DNA of 64,000 bases from Taxillus chinensis (lineage: Eukaryota > Streptophyta > Magnoliopsida > Santalales > Loranthaceae). The stretch covers positions 4,096,348-4,160,347 of the forward strand of contig CM042091.1 in assembly GCA_023512835.1 (NCBI GenBank), given 5' to 3'. Made by a program: the position numbers and the translations under genes. This document shows positions 1 to 11,447 of this stretch, one piece after another. The notes beneath the pieces are model-generated. The model saw only the letters and a list, made by a program, of their open reading frames with translations. It was not told where the DNA came from and ran no database searches. The number at the start of each line of letters is the position of its first letter. The stretch's first letter is position 1.

Positions 1-553
1 TATTCAAAATTTAAACATTATTTAGCATTTGTAACGATTTGTTTCACAAAAACATTGTACTATGGTCCACGAACCCATAGGCTCCAACGTGACTCTGCCC
101 TGCGTTTTTGCTAACAAGAAGGTGGTTCGGACTGCATCAAAATCTGTTTTTTTTTGTTTTTATCGACGATCGCTTTTTGAGAGAACAAGATAAATGATAG
201 CGGACAAAGCAACCCAAGATCGTGATGATCAAGGACTAAATGATGGTTGTCCTAATGCAATAATAACAAAAGAACAACTAAAGTGCAGGTTTTTTTCCGG
301 GTGATATACGTGTGAAATATCCAATGAGTAAAGGATAACTCATTAACTATTTTTATTCAAACTTATATATATATATATAAAATATTTTTAAAGAATAATT
401 TTAATTATAAAATATTTAAGAATAAAATCAAGTACTACTTGATAATATACAGGGGTGTTACAAAAGTAATATATGAACAATATACAAATACATAGTTGTA
501 AAAAAGTGGAATCCACGCATTCTATTTTATCCCCTAAAATTTTATATATACAT

Positions 554-615
<62 letters not shown>

Positions 616-999
616 TAGCCTGCAAGAATTAAGTTTCATGCTCATATTCTTGTTTCATAGAATTCCTACCCCCCATGTCCCAGCTGAAAAATCATGCTAA
701 GGAGGATCAAACTTAATACTTTCTTCAAACTAATACTGATGTAATCATTGAGGTAGACGATTGTTGTTTAATATACTTACATAATTGAGAAATAATATGT
801 ATAATCGGCTAGTAGTTATCACTGTGAAATCGTAGCTAATGTAGACAACAGTGATTTCTCCCCTCTCATTTTCGATGATCTGATATCTTACCACATCGTC
901 ACAGTTACCACCCGATTACGCAATGCTGATGGTATATAACATTACTTTACATAATTAGTATATGTACTTAAAACCTAACATATAAATAATATAATAGTA

Positions 1000-1034
<35 letters not shown>

Positions 1035-2251
1035 GAGTACATGTTTTTATTTTAAAAATAATACTAATTACAAAGTATATCTATTTATATTATAAGAAAA
1101 ATCGATGTACTAATAATACTTTAATATAAATTATAAAATAATTATATTTAAATTTACTTTAAATTAATTAATAGGTAGATTTAAGATTAGATGATCCAAT
1201 AAAATATTATTTAATTAAAAATATATTACTATTTGAATTTTGAACTAATAATATCATTTACGTGGTTTATTACTTTTAATTAAAATATAAAATACTTATT
1301 ATCAAAAATCAAAAATTATTTTCACCATGCATGACTCATATCACGAATGAAATAGTTTGTGAATAGCCATGTTAATATTATGACATATATAACTCACAAA
1401 TGAAATTCTCTTTCATCATAGATGACATATATCACAAATGAAATTATTGATAGATAAACATTAATTAGATTCAAATTTAATTTTAAATTTATGGATAGGT
1501 TGATTTAAGACTAAATAATAAATGTAAATAATTGTATTTGCTTAATAACAAATGTAAAAAATATATAAAATAATTAAAATATAAACTAATTAGTATTTCT
1601 TTTCTTAACAACAAATTTAATAAAATTTCTTTAATCAAATATACATTGGTTTATGTATACCACTACTAGATTTGTACCAAAACATATATTAAGTAATATT
1701 TTCAAGAGTGTTTTATTATTAATAAAGAGTTATAATCATAGTTTATTTAGTCAAGGCAACATATTATATAGTTATAACATTTGTCACACTTTTTAGTTTG
1801 TATATATGTTTAAAGTCATTATAACTGTCATATATATAGTTATCATTATATATATATATATGCATCTATAAATTATAATGGTAACCAGAGTAATGAATAG
1901 TAATAACTTAAGTAATTTAATTATATATATATCATAATTATCATAATACTTATGTTACTAGTAATCATGTTTTCTCCAACTCGTTCACTTAATTAAAACG
2001 ATCATATATATAATTATTTTTATATAAATTAATTACTAAGTGTGTGTGTGTATATATCACACACACACATATATATTACTATGTAGTTTATATGATCATA
2101 ATTTACACTTATAATTATAATTAATATTATTAGTTAATCATACAATATTAACTAGTTAATTTGATATACTAAATTATCAAGATATATAATATCATCAATT
2201 ATTTATATAAATATAAATAATTTTTTATTTACCATATATATACACACATAA

Positions 2252-2285
<34 letters not shown>

Positions 2286-2550
2286 TATATGTTATTTTTA
2301 AGTATATATATTAAGTATATATAACTAATATCAATAATAGATATCTATGGTCGGCCTTCTAACCGTATGTTTTGCAACATTTTATCAAAAGGGACGGGGA
2401 TGGCAAATACTCACATGCAAGGTGGGGATTTAGCCCAGGACAAGGCATGTCCTCAGCTGGCATCTCAAATAATTCAAAAAATCTAATCCTCATTTAGGGT
2501 GGGTTCCTACGGAGTAAATTGCTATCTCTAAGCCTAGTTAGTTTAATGTC
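1..2550. other. AT-rich intergenic DNA, no gene seen
   Basis: No reading frame here looks like protein. The longest open frame runs through a (TA)n tract and codes only alternating Ile-Tyr. The stretch holds several microsatellites: (TA)n near 566-612, (TAA)n near 1001-1032, a (GT)n/(CA)n inverted pair near 2041-2069 and (ATT)n near 2252-2284. Confidence 0.8.
566..612. repeat. (TA)n microsatellite
   Basis: About 23 uninterrupted TA units read directly from the sequence. It lies in gene-free DNA and is the likely cause of a spurious Ile-Tyr open frame on the minus strand. Confidence 0.95.
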
Positions 2551-2606
2551 CTAGGAGAGTAGGAGTATTGAAAGTTTGTTAGGTTTTAATTCAAAATATA
2601 AGCTTA

Positions 2607-3142
2607 TATACATTATTGTGCATAAAAAGCTATCAAAATCAGTTAAGTCCAATTAAAATGTGTTGGGAAATTGTATCCCATATCGGAAGAAAAAGGAGAA
2701 GTCAAGAAGATGGCGAACGCGGCAATATCACAACATGTTTTAACCCAGCCGTGCCAGGACGAATATCCGCGCATTGTCCGGCATCCTAACAAACTTGGCA
2801 TCGCTCAGTTCCCCCCATTATATCAAAAATCTATCTCATGTAGGGTGCCCGGCGATATAGTGTCCTATCGATTATGGAATACAAATCCTTGTCTTCGGTG
2901 ATCGGAATCGGCCTCGTTAATTTGAATGTACATTGAGGGGAGCTCCCCCCCCCCCCCAAGAGGTAGTAGCTATTCAAAGGTGCGTCTTTAGCTTAGGTTG
3001 TAGTTCGATATGTGACAAAGAGAGATTGTTGGGAAATTGTGTCCCTATTGGAAGAAAAAGGAAAGTCAGGTGCTTATATGGTCTGTGCAAATGTAAAAAG
3101 CTATCAAAATCAATATTGTCCAATCCTAACAAAATGATTTAA
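2607..3142 (+). repeat. Rearranged small LTR-like repeat
   Basis: A head sequence beginning TGTTGGGAAATTGT occurs at 2661 and again at 3027. A tail sequence containing AAAAAGCTATCAAAATCA occurs near 2625 and near 3096. Copy two keeps head then tail in order (about 3027-3142). The first tail lies directly before the first head, so the order suggests a tandem or a partly deleted element. A TGTTGGG start followed by a segment ending TCGGAAG resembles the start of many plant LTRs. The 330 bp between the heads has no convincing coding capacity. The class is inferred. Confidence 0.45.
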
Positions 3143-3637
3143 TAAAATTTAAAATATTTAGGCTCTATAATGCATTAAAATAAAAAATGAACCTTTATGC
3201 ATAGAGATTAAAGAGTAATTTTTACTTTGTGATAGTGGATAATTAAAATAAAAGTGGATAATTAACTTAAATGTGGATTTAATTAATGAGTAAATTAAAC
3301 TCGTTACTTATCTAAAACAACATTGATAAAATAAAAAACCAAGTATAGAATTGCCATTATTACTGTTCACAATTTTTAGCGAAGAAATCTCTTTATTTTT
3401 AGTATATATGAAGCTTTCGCATATGTTTGACCCACGTAAGCTTTCACCCCTGGACACTTTCAACAAACTGCCAAAATCATTCACAAGGACTATTTGAAGA
3501 CGCGTGGATGGTAAATAAACAGAAGGCATTTGCCAAAATTGGAGCTTCCTCCACCTTTCTTGGATCTTCCCTCCACCCTTATTGGATCCCCAATCAGAGA
3601 AGCGAGGGCAGCCACCCCACTCCAAAATCCTATTACC

Positions 3638-3644
3638 TATATAA
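3638..3644 (+). promoter_or_regulatory. TATA box of the S1-family gene
   Basis: The motif TATATAA lies 87 bp upstream of the start codon at 3731. That leaves room for a 5' leader of roughly 55-60 bases. No other TATA-like motif lies between it and the gene. Confidence 0.6.
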
Positions 3645-3730
3645 GCCCAAGGAAACATAACCAGCTTCTCAGGTGGGCTTAAATAAAAAGAGAGAGAGAG
3701 AAGAGCTACACATACCCGTGAGGACCAAAA

Positions 3731-4159
3731 ATGTCTCCTCAGCGCTTCTCTTGCCTGGTGCTGGCCCTGGCCGTCGCAGCCCTCTGCGTCGACGCCGCTG
3801 GCAATGCCAGGATCCATCACTTGCGATTCACCAACGGGCTGACCAACAAGGTGCTCAACGTGAACTGCAAAAATATGGTGCCCTACACCGACCTTGGGCT
3901 CAACATCCTGCTGCCCAAGGAGGAGTACAAGTTCCAGTACCAGGTGAACCGCACCACACTCTTCAGCTGCAACCTCCGCCACGGTGACACCAACTCCATC
4001 TTCCCCATCAGCGACCCCGCCACCAAGCGGGAGTGCGGATCCAACAAGTGCGTGTTCAAGTCCACCGAGGCCGGCGTGTTCCTGCTCAACGGCAAGACCA
4101 ACCAGTACAACCTCAAGTACCTGTGGGGCAAGAAATACTCCGACATGCATTTTGGTTAA
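3731..4159 (+). CDS. Secreted S1/SPH self-incompatibility-like protein
   Basis: Intronless gene for 142 residues. It opens with a hydrophobic signal peptide (about residues 3-23, cleavage likely near the Ala-Gly at 23-24), followed by a small beta-rich domain. The S1/SPH pattern is visible: a segment HHLRFTNGL, then NCKN, a DLG-x-x-LLP-K-E-E-Y-F segment, FSCNL, and a C-terminal CGSNKCVF pair. That gives four cysteines in the mature part, as expected for two disulfides, plus one N-glycosylation site (NRTT). The family founder is the poppy stigma S determinant. Most homologues are small secreted proteins of unknown role, so no self-incompatibility function is claimed. Single exon and about 140 residues are normal for the family. 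Third positions are strongly GC-rich. The start is the first Met and carries the signal peptide. Confidence 0.85.
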   Translation: MSPQRFSCLVLALAVAALCVDAAGNARIHHLRFTNGLTNKVLNVNCKNMVPYTDLGLNILLPKEEYKFQYQVNRTTLFSCNLRHGDTNSIFPISDPATKRECGSNKCVFKSTEAGVFLLNGKTNQYNLKYLWGKKYSDMHFG

Positions 4160-4319
4160 TTGCTTTAAAGTTTCAGTTGGGATATATGTGTGCGTGCGGT
4201 CAGCAGCGGGCATGTGGGGCCCCTCCGGCGCCCTCTCTTTCTTTGCTCTCCTCTTCCTGAATCCTGTGAACGAATGGGATAATATAAATTTATTTCCTGT
4301 TTACAAGTTATCGTTAATC

Positions 4320-4325
4320 AATAAA
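4320..4325 (+). terminator. Poly(A) signal of the S1-family gene
   Basis: AATAAA lies about 160 bp after the stop codon at 4157-4159, at a normal distance for a plant 3' end. Plant signals are loose, so this is the likely but not the only candidate. Confidence 0.45.
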
Positions 4326-4329
4326 TAAT

Positions 4330-6165
4330 ATACCCACCTCATCTCATATATCTCAAAGGTTAAATAGATTAATTGCTTTTGAAAAAAAAAAACAAATTAA
4401 TGGAAAGATTGAAAATGGGATGGTCCGCTCCCAATAATTAATGTTTATATATCCATTAATTGCACAAGAAATCGGTAGTTAATAGATTTTACTAAATATT
4501 AACCGGAAAATCATCTCCACTATTCTCCAACAGTTTGAGATGAAGGCCCGCAGTTGGATCTCCTTCTCTCATATTTATTTTCCTAATAAACCCCAATGTC
4601 ACCACAACATATATACATGTAGCAAAGATATAATCTTGCCCTGCAAAATCCGCTAGCTCCTGTCTATATCACCCATGCATGCTCTCGTATCTCCACCACG
4701 ACATCGTCATCTACTAAATCAATTTCACAATAATCCAACACCAGATGAGGATAATATCGTTGATACATGGAAATTGTTATACACCTTTGCTAATTCCACT
4801 AGTAAAGCCAACCATGTCATTTTTTAATGAAATCAAGAACGACTATTTGGATTATTTGCTGTGTGTGGTTACTTAACTTCGAGTTTTTTTTTTATTTTCA
4901 AGCAATTGGGGGTCAATAGGCTTAGTATTGAGAGAAATATGGATTTTTGAACTTGCTGGACAGAAACTGCAGCCCACTAAGTACTTTTCTATGGTTTTTT
5001 GCCTTTTTATCTTTATGGAATGATCTAAATCCATGAATTCAACTTAATATATGTATATATATAATTGAATTACTGAGTATAACAGTGTCGATGTCAAGTC
5101 ATTCCAAGCTTTGTAACAAAGGTCATGGTCATTTGCAGTTGTCAAGCAAATTATGCAAGAACAGAGTTTAGTTGGAGAAGATGGAGTATCCTAATTTGGA
5201 GGAAGGCATCCGACATCGGATTGGGGGGTCCAACGTTGTATTGGGGAATCCAAAATCGAATTTTAGGGTCCAAAATATAATAATAATAAACAGATAAATC
5301 AAAATATTTTTTTATTTAATAATAATATAAAACTATATATTTATTAAATTATATATAATACAAATATATTTATATTTAATAGAATAATATAAAACTATAT
5401 ATTTATTAAATATATATTTATTTTTTCGTTTATAAATAATTTTTACAAATTATATTTATGAACTTTTTATAAATACTTTACAACCATATTTACGAATAAA
5501 TATATATAACCGTAATATTCACAAATAATAACACTATTAATTAACAAATAAACATAAATAATTTTTTATCAAACTAAATACAAACTTATCAATGTTATAT
5601 TATTATATGTATAGTTGCATGTTATAAAATATTAGTGGTGCGACCACTAGCTCCTGACTTTAGTGATACGCACCATTTGAATAACCAGATTATAATGGCG
5701 TGGCCCAAAATGGGCCATAACAACTGATCCCCATTACCGTGATGACCGCCGATACTCGAGACTCAGTCCTAAAGTCAGGAGCTAGTGGTCTGCTGTCAAA
5801 ACCTTTAAAAAAAAAAAAAAAAACATCCACACTAACCAAACGACAGTCAAAACTGGTAGAATTATTGACAACCATGGGTTTCATGGGTTACGTCGAAGCC
5901 TGTTTTTTTCTTGGTGTAAAAAACAGATCAAATGCTCGTCACCTATTAAATGCCAACCGGTTCAAAAAAACAAACCAAAATCCTCACTCGTGACAGTATT
6001 ATATAAAACCCAACATGAAAAAGTAAATTAAAAACAACAACAACAACAACAATCGCATATGTTTCATCTTTTTGAATGATTAACTTATTCCGTATGTATA
6101 TGTAGCTAGACGGTAAAAAAAAGTGTTTATTCCAAGACCAAACAGAACCCAATGAGTCCCAGAGG
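4330..6165. other. Intergenic DNA, no gene seen
   Basis: AT-rich sequence between the S1-family gene and the 3' end of the polygalacturonase gene. The only structured item is the inverted repeat at 5642-5790. Short open frames here have no protein-like composition. Confidence 0.7.
5642..5790. repeat. Perfect 22 bp inverted repeat hairpin
   Basis: The 22 bases at 5642-5663 are the exact reverse complement of 5769-5790, with a 105-base loop. A transcript would fold into a stem of 22 pairs. Both outer flanks carry TGC directly next to the arms, which could be a 3 bp target duplication. It may be a very young or conserved MITE, or a small-RNA precursor; the sequence does not decide. Confidence 0.7.
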
Positions 6166-6167
6166 CT

Positions 6168-8316
6168 TCACGTCTTTTTCCCGCCGATGTAACACGTCTG
6201 GAGCTTCACCGCGTCGATGGGAATGGGATCGGCGGGAAAATCACAAGTATTGTCCTTCACGGGGCCCTGCAACTCCCGGCAAGGCTCCGGCGTGACCCCA
6301 GTGGAAGTGCCGGTGACGTCGCCGCAGACCCAGGAGTACTTCCTGGCCTTCCTCGCCTGTACCATCACGTTGGACAGGCATATCCCCGTGAACGGATGTC
6401 CGGCGATGCCCTGCAGCCGCCCAGCCATGGTCACGTCGTAGGCCGTCGTGTCCCTGAAATTAACGTTGTTCACCACCGGGTAGGCGGACCGGTTGTACTT
6501 GGCGTCCGGGTGGGCCGAGTAGTTCCCACCCATCCACAGAAAGTACTTCATGGTGTGGAGCGTGAAATTCCTGGCGTAGATGTCCTCCACGAACGCCCCC
6601 CTGCCGACGGCGGTCTTCACCCGCAGCGCCGATTCCGTGTTCACCGCCGTCACCTGCTCCGCCCTCACGTTCCTGATCCCTCCCGACATCTCGCTGCCCA
6701 GCGCGATGGCGGCGCTGTAAGGAGACACGCACGTTAGCCGTCGGACGATGATGTTCTGGCTTGGCATGCCGTAGGCGATCCCGTACTCGTCCCACCCGCT
6801 CTTCACCGCCACGCAGTCGTCGCCCGACACCACGTAGCAGTCTTCTATTTTGACGTTGTCGCTCGAATCTGCAGGAGACCGTGATGATTATGCTTACAAC
6901 TGAGTTAATTACAACCTCAAATCCTGTCCTGTCCTAGTATTGGTTTTACAGTTACGAGTGACAGAGACAGAGAGAGACACCAACCTGGATTGATCCCGTC
7001 AGTGTTGGGAGATCTCACGGGTGCAAAGATTGTCACGTATGTTATAATCACATTTCTGCGGTTGATTTTAGACAATATTAATTAATCACATACATAATAA
7101 TAAGTTGATAATCATCCCAATGGGTCTCCCAATTAATTAATTACCCCAACCCTGGGACTCTGGGAGATTAAAACATTAAAAAAAAAAGCTTTAGTACTGT
7201 AATTACTTGCTGTAAACAGGATGGATGTTCCACGACGGAGAGTTTATAAGCGTCAGGTTCGAGATTTGAACATCGGTGGATGATATGACCTCAACCAGGT
7301 ATGGTCTGTTGTACTTGAGGCTCTTCCATTTCTTCCACCAGACCTCACCTTGCCCATCGATGGTGCCGTTTTGACCTATTGTTATTATTATTGTTAGTAT
7401 ATATAATAGATAAGATGGATCAACGCACGCAGCCAGCAACTACCCACTGATAATATATAGATAAGATAGTTTGGAGGGGCAATTCAATTAGCTATATATA
7501 TATATATACATTTTTGATGACTAAAACGAAGAGCCTTTTAAATTTATTACCAGTGATCACAACGTCTGTCACATTTTGACCCAAAATCAAGCTGCCGTAT
7601 CTTAAAGTGGATGCTGATTTTGTGTCCCTCCCTCGACCGTACGATGGCAATGCAGCAATCGTTGGATAGTCACCGAAATTCTGCATTTGGATGAAAATTT
7701 GAACTCTAATTCCCATCTTAACTAAACTAACAATTGATTATTTAGTTTAGTTTTATTTTATTTTATTTTACAAAACAACAACAACAACAATAATAATACA
7801 AAACAAAAGGAAAGAAATCAATGTTGTCGAAATGTTGTTGACCTGAGAACCAAGAATAACGGCATCCTTGTGGAGGAAGAGAGTGAAGTGGCTGGTGAGG
7901 TTGAAACTCCCGGTGAGCCATTTCCCGGCGGGTACCACCAGCTGAGCGCCCCCCTTGGCGGCGTGCTTGCTCAGATCGTTGACGGCGTCCCGGAAAGCCT
8001 TCGTATTCAGCGTCACTCCGTCGCCTACGCCGCCGTAGTCCGTGATCGACGCCGTGAAGCCCCTGCACGCCAGCCCTTTGTATTGTACGGTACCCACTGC
8101 CGGCGGTAGCGGAGAACGAGGCAGCGGCGTAGGAGTGGGTGATGGGGGCTGCGGCGGCGGCTGTGGACTCTTCCTGTGGTGCGGGCCGTGCGGCGGCGGC
8201 GGCGGCGGCAGAGGCGTAGGAATGGGTGATGGTGGGTTGTTCGCTTTATGGCTGCACTCAGATGCCCTTGTACTGAAGAGGGCAACGAAAAGAAGAATAT
8301 GTAGTCCTAACTGCAA
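6168..8316 (-). CDS. Polygalacturonase-like glycoside hydrolase (GH28)
   Basis: Five exons on the minus strand, coding 7843-8316, 7551-7680, 7207-7375, 6985-7055 and 6168-6868. Together they make 514 residues with GT-AG introns and no frame break. The protein is expected to be secreted and to act on wall pectin. Residues 1-17 are a signal peptide. About 27-72 is a Pro-rich stretch, and a right-handed beta-helix follows. Visible GH28 motifs are SPNTDGI (catalytic Asp in NTD), SGDDC (catalytic Asp pair) and RVKT (RIK-like substrate site). The usual GHG histidine motif is absent; its place reads SAAIALGSEMSGG. This matches the plant clade that naturally lacks GHG, so activity is not certain. Codons are strongly GC-rich at position three. 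Confidence 0.9.
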
Positions 8317-8508
8317 GTTTTAAACACCAAAAAATTAAAAAAAATAATAATCAAGAAACACCGAAAAATATTATTATTATTATTATTATTACTATGAGAC
8401 AGAGGTGAAGGAGAGGATGGTACGGGTTTTACTCTACGCAGCTCCATCTTCAAAGAGGTGAATCGAATTCGAGTGGTCTGAGTGGGTAACGAGGGCGGCG
8501 AAGATTCG

Positions 8509-8516
8509 TATTTATA
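8509..8516 (-). promoter_or_regulatory. TATA box of the polygalacturonase gene
   Basis: On the minus strand this reads TATAAATA. It is about 190 bases upstream of the start codon at 8316, implying a leader of about 160 bases. Confidence 0.5.
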
Positions 8517-8715
8517 GGACTACCCACACAGGGCACAGTAGTGTTGTTCACTCTTTTTGACTTGCAGGGTCATATTTGTTTTAAATGTTGTCACTTCACT
8601 TAGTGGGAGTGCAGTAAACCCGGCAACCTTGTTCAATTTTCAAATCATACTTTCAATAATGAATTTATAATAATCAACCTGCATAACCCTTTCTGTTTTT
8701 TCTTTTTCTTTCTTA

Positions 8716-9159
8716 CCTTTTTGCTTGGCATAATATAGAAAAGGGGTGAAAAAATTTGATATGAAAAAGATATAAAAAGAAAATAGGTGGAAAGAAAAAT
8801 TATAGAAAAAATAGTTATTTGGTTGGGATAGAAAAGAGAGAGAAAATGTATTTTTTATAATTTAATTAGAATTATAAAAGAAATTTAAAAATAATATTAT
8901 GTGAAATGTCAATTTTACCCATTTATATGACTATTAATAGGGAGATATTAAGGGTAATATTGGAAATGTAGATTACTATTCATCTTCACCATCTTTTCAC
9001 GCCACTTTGCTATGGAAAATGATACCATATATTTTAATATATTATCACATTTCCCAATACATTTTCTACACTCTTTTCATATATGCCAAGCAAGGGAAAT
9101 TAAATTTTCTCTCCATTTTTCATACCTCAATCTTATTTCCATAGCAACCAAGCAAAGCC
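8716..9159. mobile_element. PIF/Harbinger-like MITE
   Basis: This 444 bp AT-rich element is flanked on both sides by TTA. The left end reads CCTTTTTGCTTGG and the reverse complement of the right end reads GGCTTTGCTTGG. TTA duplication and Tourist-like ends suggest PIF/Harbinger. It has no coding capacity. It sits about 200 bp upstream of the polygalacturonase TATA box. Confidence 0.55.
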
Positions 9160-11447
9160 TTATTTATGAATAAGTGAAATAGGGATATTGTTTGTTTCTT
9201 TCGTGTTATAAGTTATAACATGTGTGTATGTGTTTAGTATCCAGTGTAAAAATTAAATACTCATTGTAACATTGTAAAAATTGAAAAAAGAGAATAATTT
9301 ATATATATATATATATTAATATATATAAAAGTTTGCGCCCATGCAAAAGCAAAAGTGAATTACTTTAATGATAATTTTAAAGTGAATTACTTTAATGATA
9401 TATTATATTAGTGTGTTTATATTATATATATATTTTAAAATGTATTAATTTACACAACATATCTTTTAATTTTAAAATATAAAAAATTATTTTGTATGAG
9501 AATAATTTATGTGAGTATTAGTCGATCCAAACAAATATTAATATCAAATAAAACTGTACTCGTGTGATAATAAATATCTGATAATTATATGATTTTACAA
9601 TAAATTAACCCGAATGAAGATTCATTTTCTTGATTACTTTTAAATTAATATTTTATTTAAAGATAAAATATTGATAGAGATGGGATATACATTTATTTGA
9701 ATTTTTTATTTTTAAAGTATTTGATTTTAAAATTTATGTGATTGATCGTTGTCTTGTTCTCTTTCTGTTGTTGCCGGTTTTAAATTTAGTATTATTATTT
9801 GTACTCAAAACGGGGGCATGCGGGGAGCAAAAAATCAAAGTCGGGGTACGAATTTTATCAAAATGTTGGTCCCGTCGTTGTCTCCCTTCTTTTCCGAATC
9901 AACCCGTGATACGAGTGGCTATTCAATACTCATAATACTAATTATTGTTGTTTGTACCTTTGTTGAAGTGCATAATTATAAATTTGTAATTATTTTATAT
10001 AATTATTAATAGGGCCCCTGCGGTTCTTTTTACTTAGCCCATGTATAGTGATAATTTGATATACCTATTAATATCGTCCTGTCAACGTTAAGTACATGTA
10101 TATATAATTGAATAATTGCTAACAAAAAAATTATTGAAAACCAAAAATTATTAATTTTGCAAGCGATCAGGTTTGTAGAAAGGCACTCCCTTGATTTTAA
10201 CGGATCTCTTTTTTGGCTCACTATTTAACTAAGTTTTTGCCACATTTTAAACATGCGTGTGTGTATATATATATATACTAAAGTTGGTTATGGGTATGGT
10301 GAGCAACGGGTATACCATCTTGAATCCGTGAAATATGGGCAAAAAGGTTACTAACTCCAATATTATTTATATTTTATATTTATATGCAGTAAAAAATTTA
10401 TATGTATAGGGTTATTTTTAAAATTTAACTCTAATAGCATTTTCAATTTTATGCATATTTATATTAAAATAATATTATTTTTCATCAACTCTTAAGAACT
10501 GTTATCGCTTCTCCAGCTGTCGCCCACCCCACCTTGCGCCCAGTCATCTCCTTGATCCTCCTCTTAGCTCAAGAAAAAGTGACAGTGAGGATTCGGAAAG
10601 AAGTCGAAGTGCTGATGCTAATTAAGGGATACGTGCAAGTCCATCCTGGTCCAATGTTTCAACCTCAACAACTCCATGCCGTTTGTCTTCTCCCATGCCG
10701 ATGCATCCAAGTTGTTGAGATTCGACTTCAAGCTCTAGAAGATCTGTCGCTCGACGACGTCAGATCCAAGCCTATTCGGCGGTGTTCAGCGGCTCGTTGC
10801 CTCTACTAGCACTGGAGAGGAAGTTGATGGGCACGTGCGGTGCGGGTGAAGAGTTGGCCCATAGATGAAAAAGAGTGTATGGGAGGAAAGAGAAATTTTT
10901 TAATAAAATAATAGGTAGAAAATGAACAGGAAATCTTCAAATATAAAAGTTATTGTAGTATTTTTCAGATATAGAGAGTCATACAAAGAGCCTATTGAAA
11001 CATAAATATGAAATTTTACTTTATAATAAAGAGTGTGTTATAATTTGATCTAATCATGTGTATCCAATTCATGCATACATCTTTTATTTTATGACAAAGT
11101 ATGTCCGTGTATCTGTAAGCGTTCATGGAATTGTTATGCACACACAAAACAACACACTAAAACCTTCCTAGCTGGGGGCTAGAGCAAATATGTGAGAACA
11201 TAAATCAAGAAAATTAAGTGGAAACAAAAATTTAACGTGGTTTTACATTGACAATGCCTACTCCACCAGACAGATTTCCAAATCTTCTTCGACTAAAATA
11301 ATACAACAATCGAGTTATATATATCACTTCTATAACATAACACCGCGTATGAATAATGCTAAAATGTGTTAACTATATATTATATAATTATATTATTATC
11401 ACTTTTATTATTCATATTATTATATTTTAGAATAAAAAGGCTTATTA
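9160..11447. other. Intergenic DNA with a possible MITE
   Basis: Mostly AT-rich and gene-free. At about 10429-11004, AT-rich arms surround a GC-rich core (10505-10830) with no intact frame. One interrupted frame in the core reads protein-like (a run ending ASKLLRFDFKL then a stop) but I do not recognise it. The arms resemble the GAGC-ended MITEs elsewhere in the window, but the termini are not clear. A 26 bp direct repeat lies near 9354-9410. Confidence 0.4.

Noticed and set aside
388..645. Open frame on the minus strand through the (TA)n tract
   Set aside because: It codes only alternating Ile and Tyr across a microsatellite.
2671..2901. 76-codon open frame on the plus strand
   Set aside because: No recognisable motif; it lies inside the LTR-like repeat between the two head copies.
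3308..4213. 301-codon frame on the minus strand opposite the S1-family gene
   Set aside because: It is the GC-rich antisense shadow of the S1 gene, extended into non-coding flanks.
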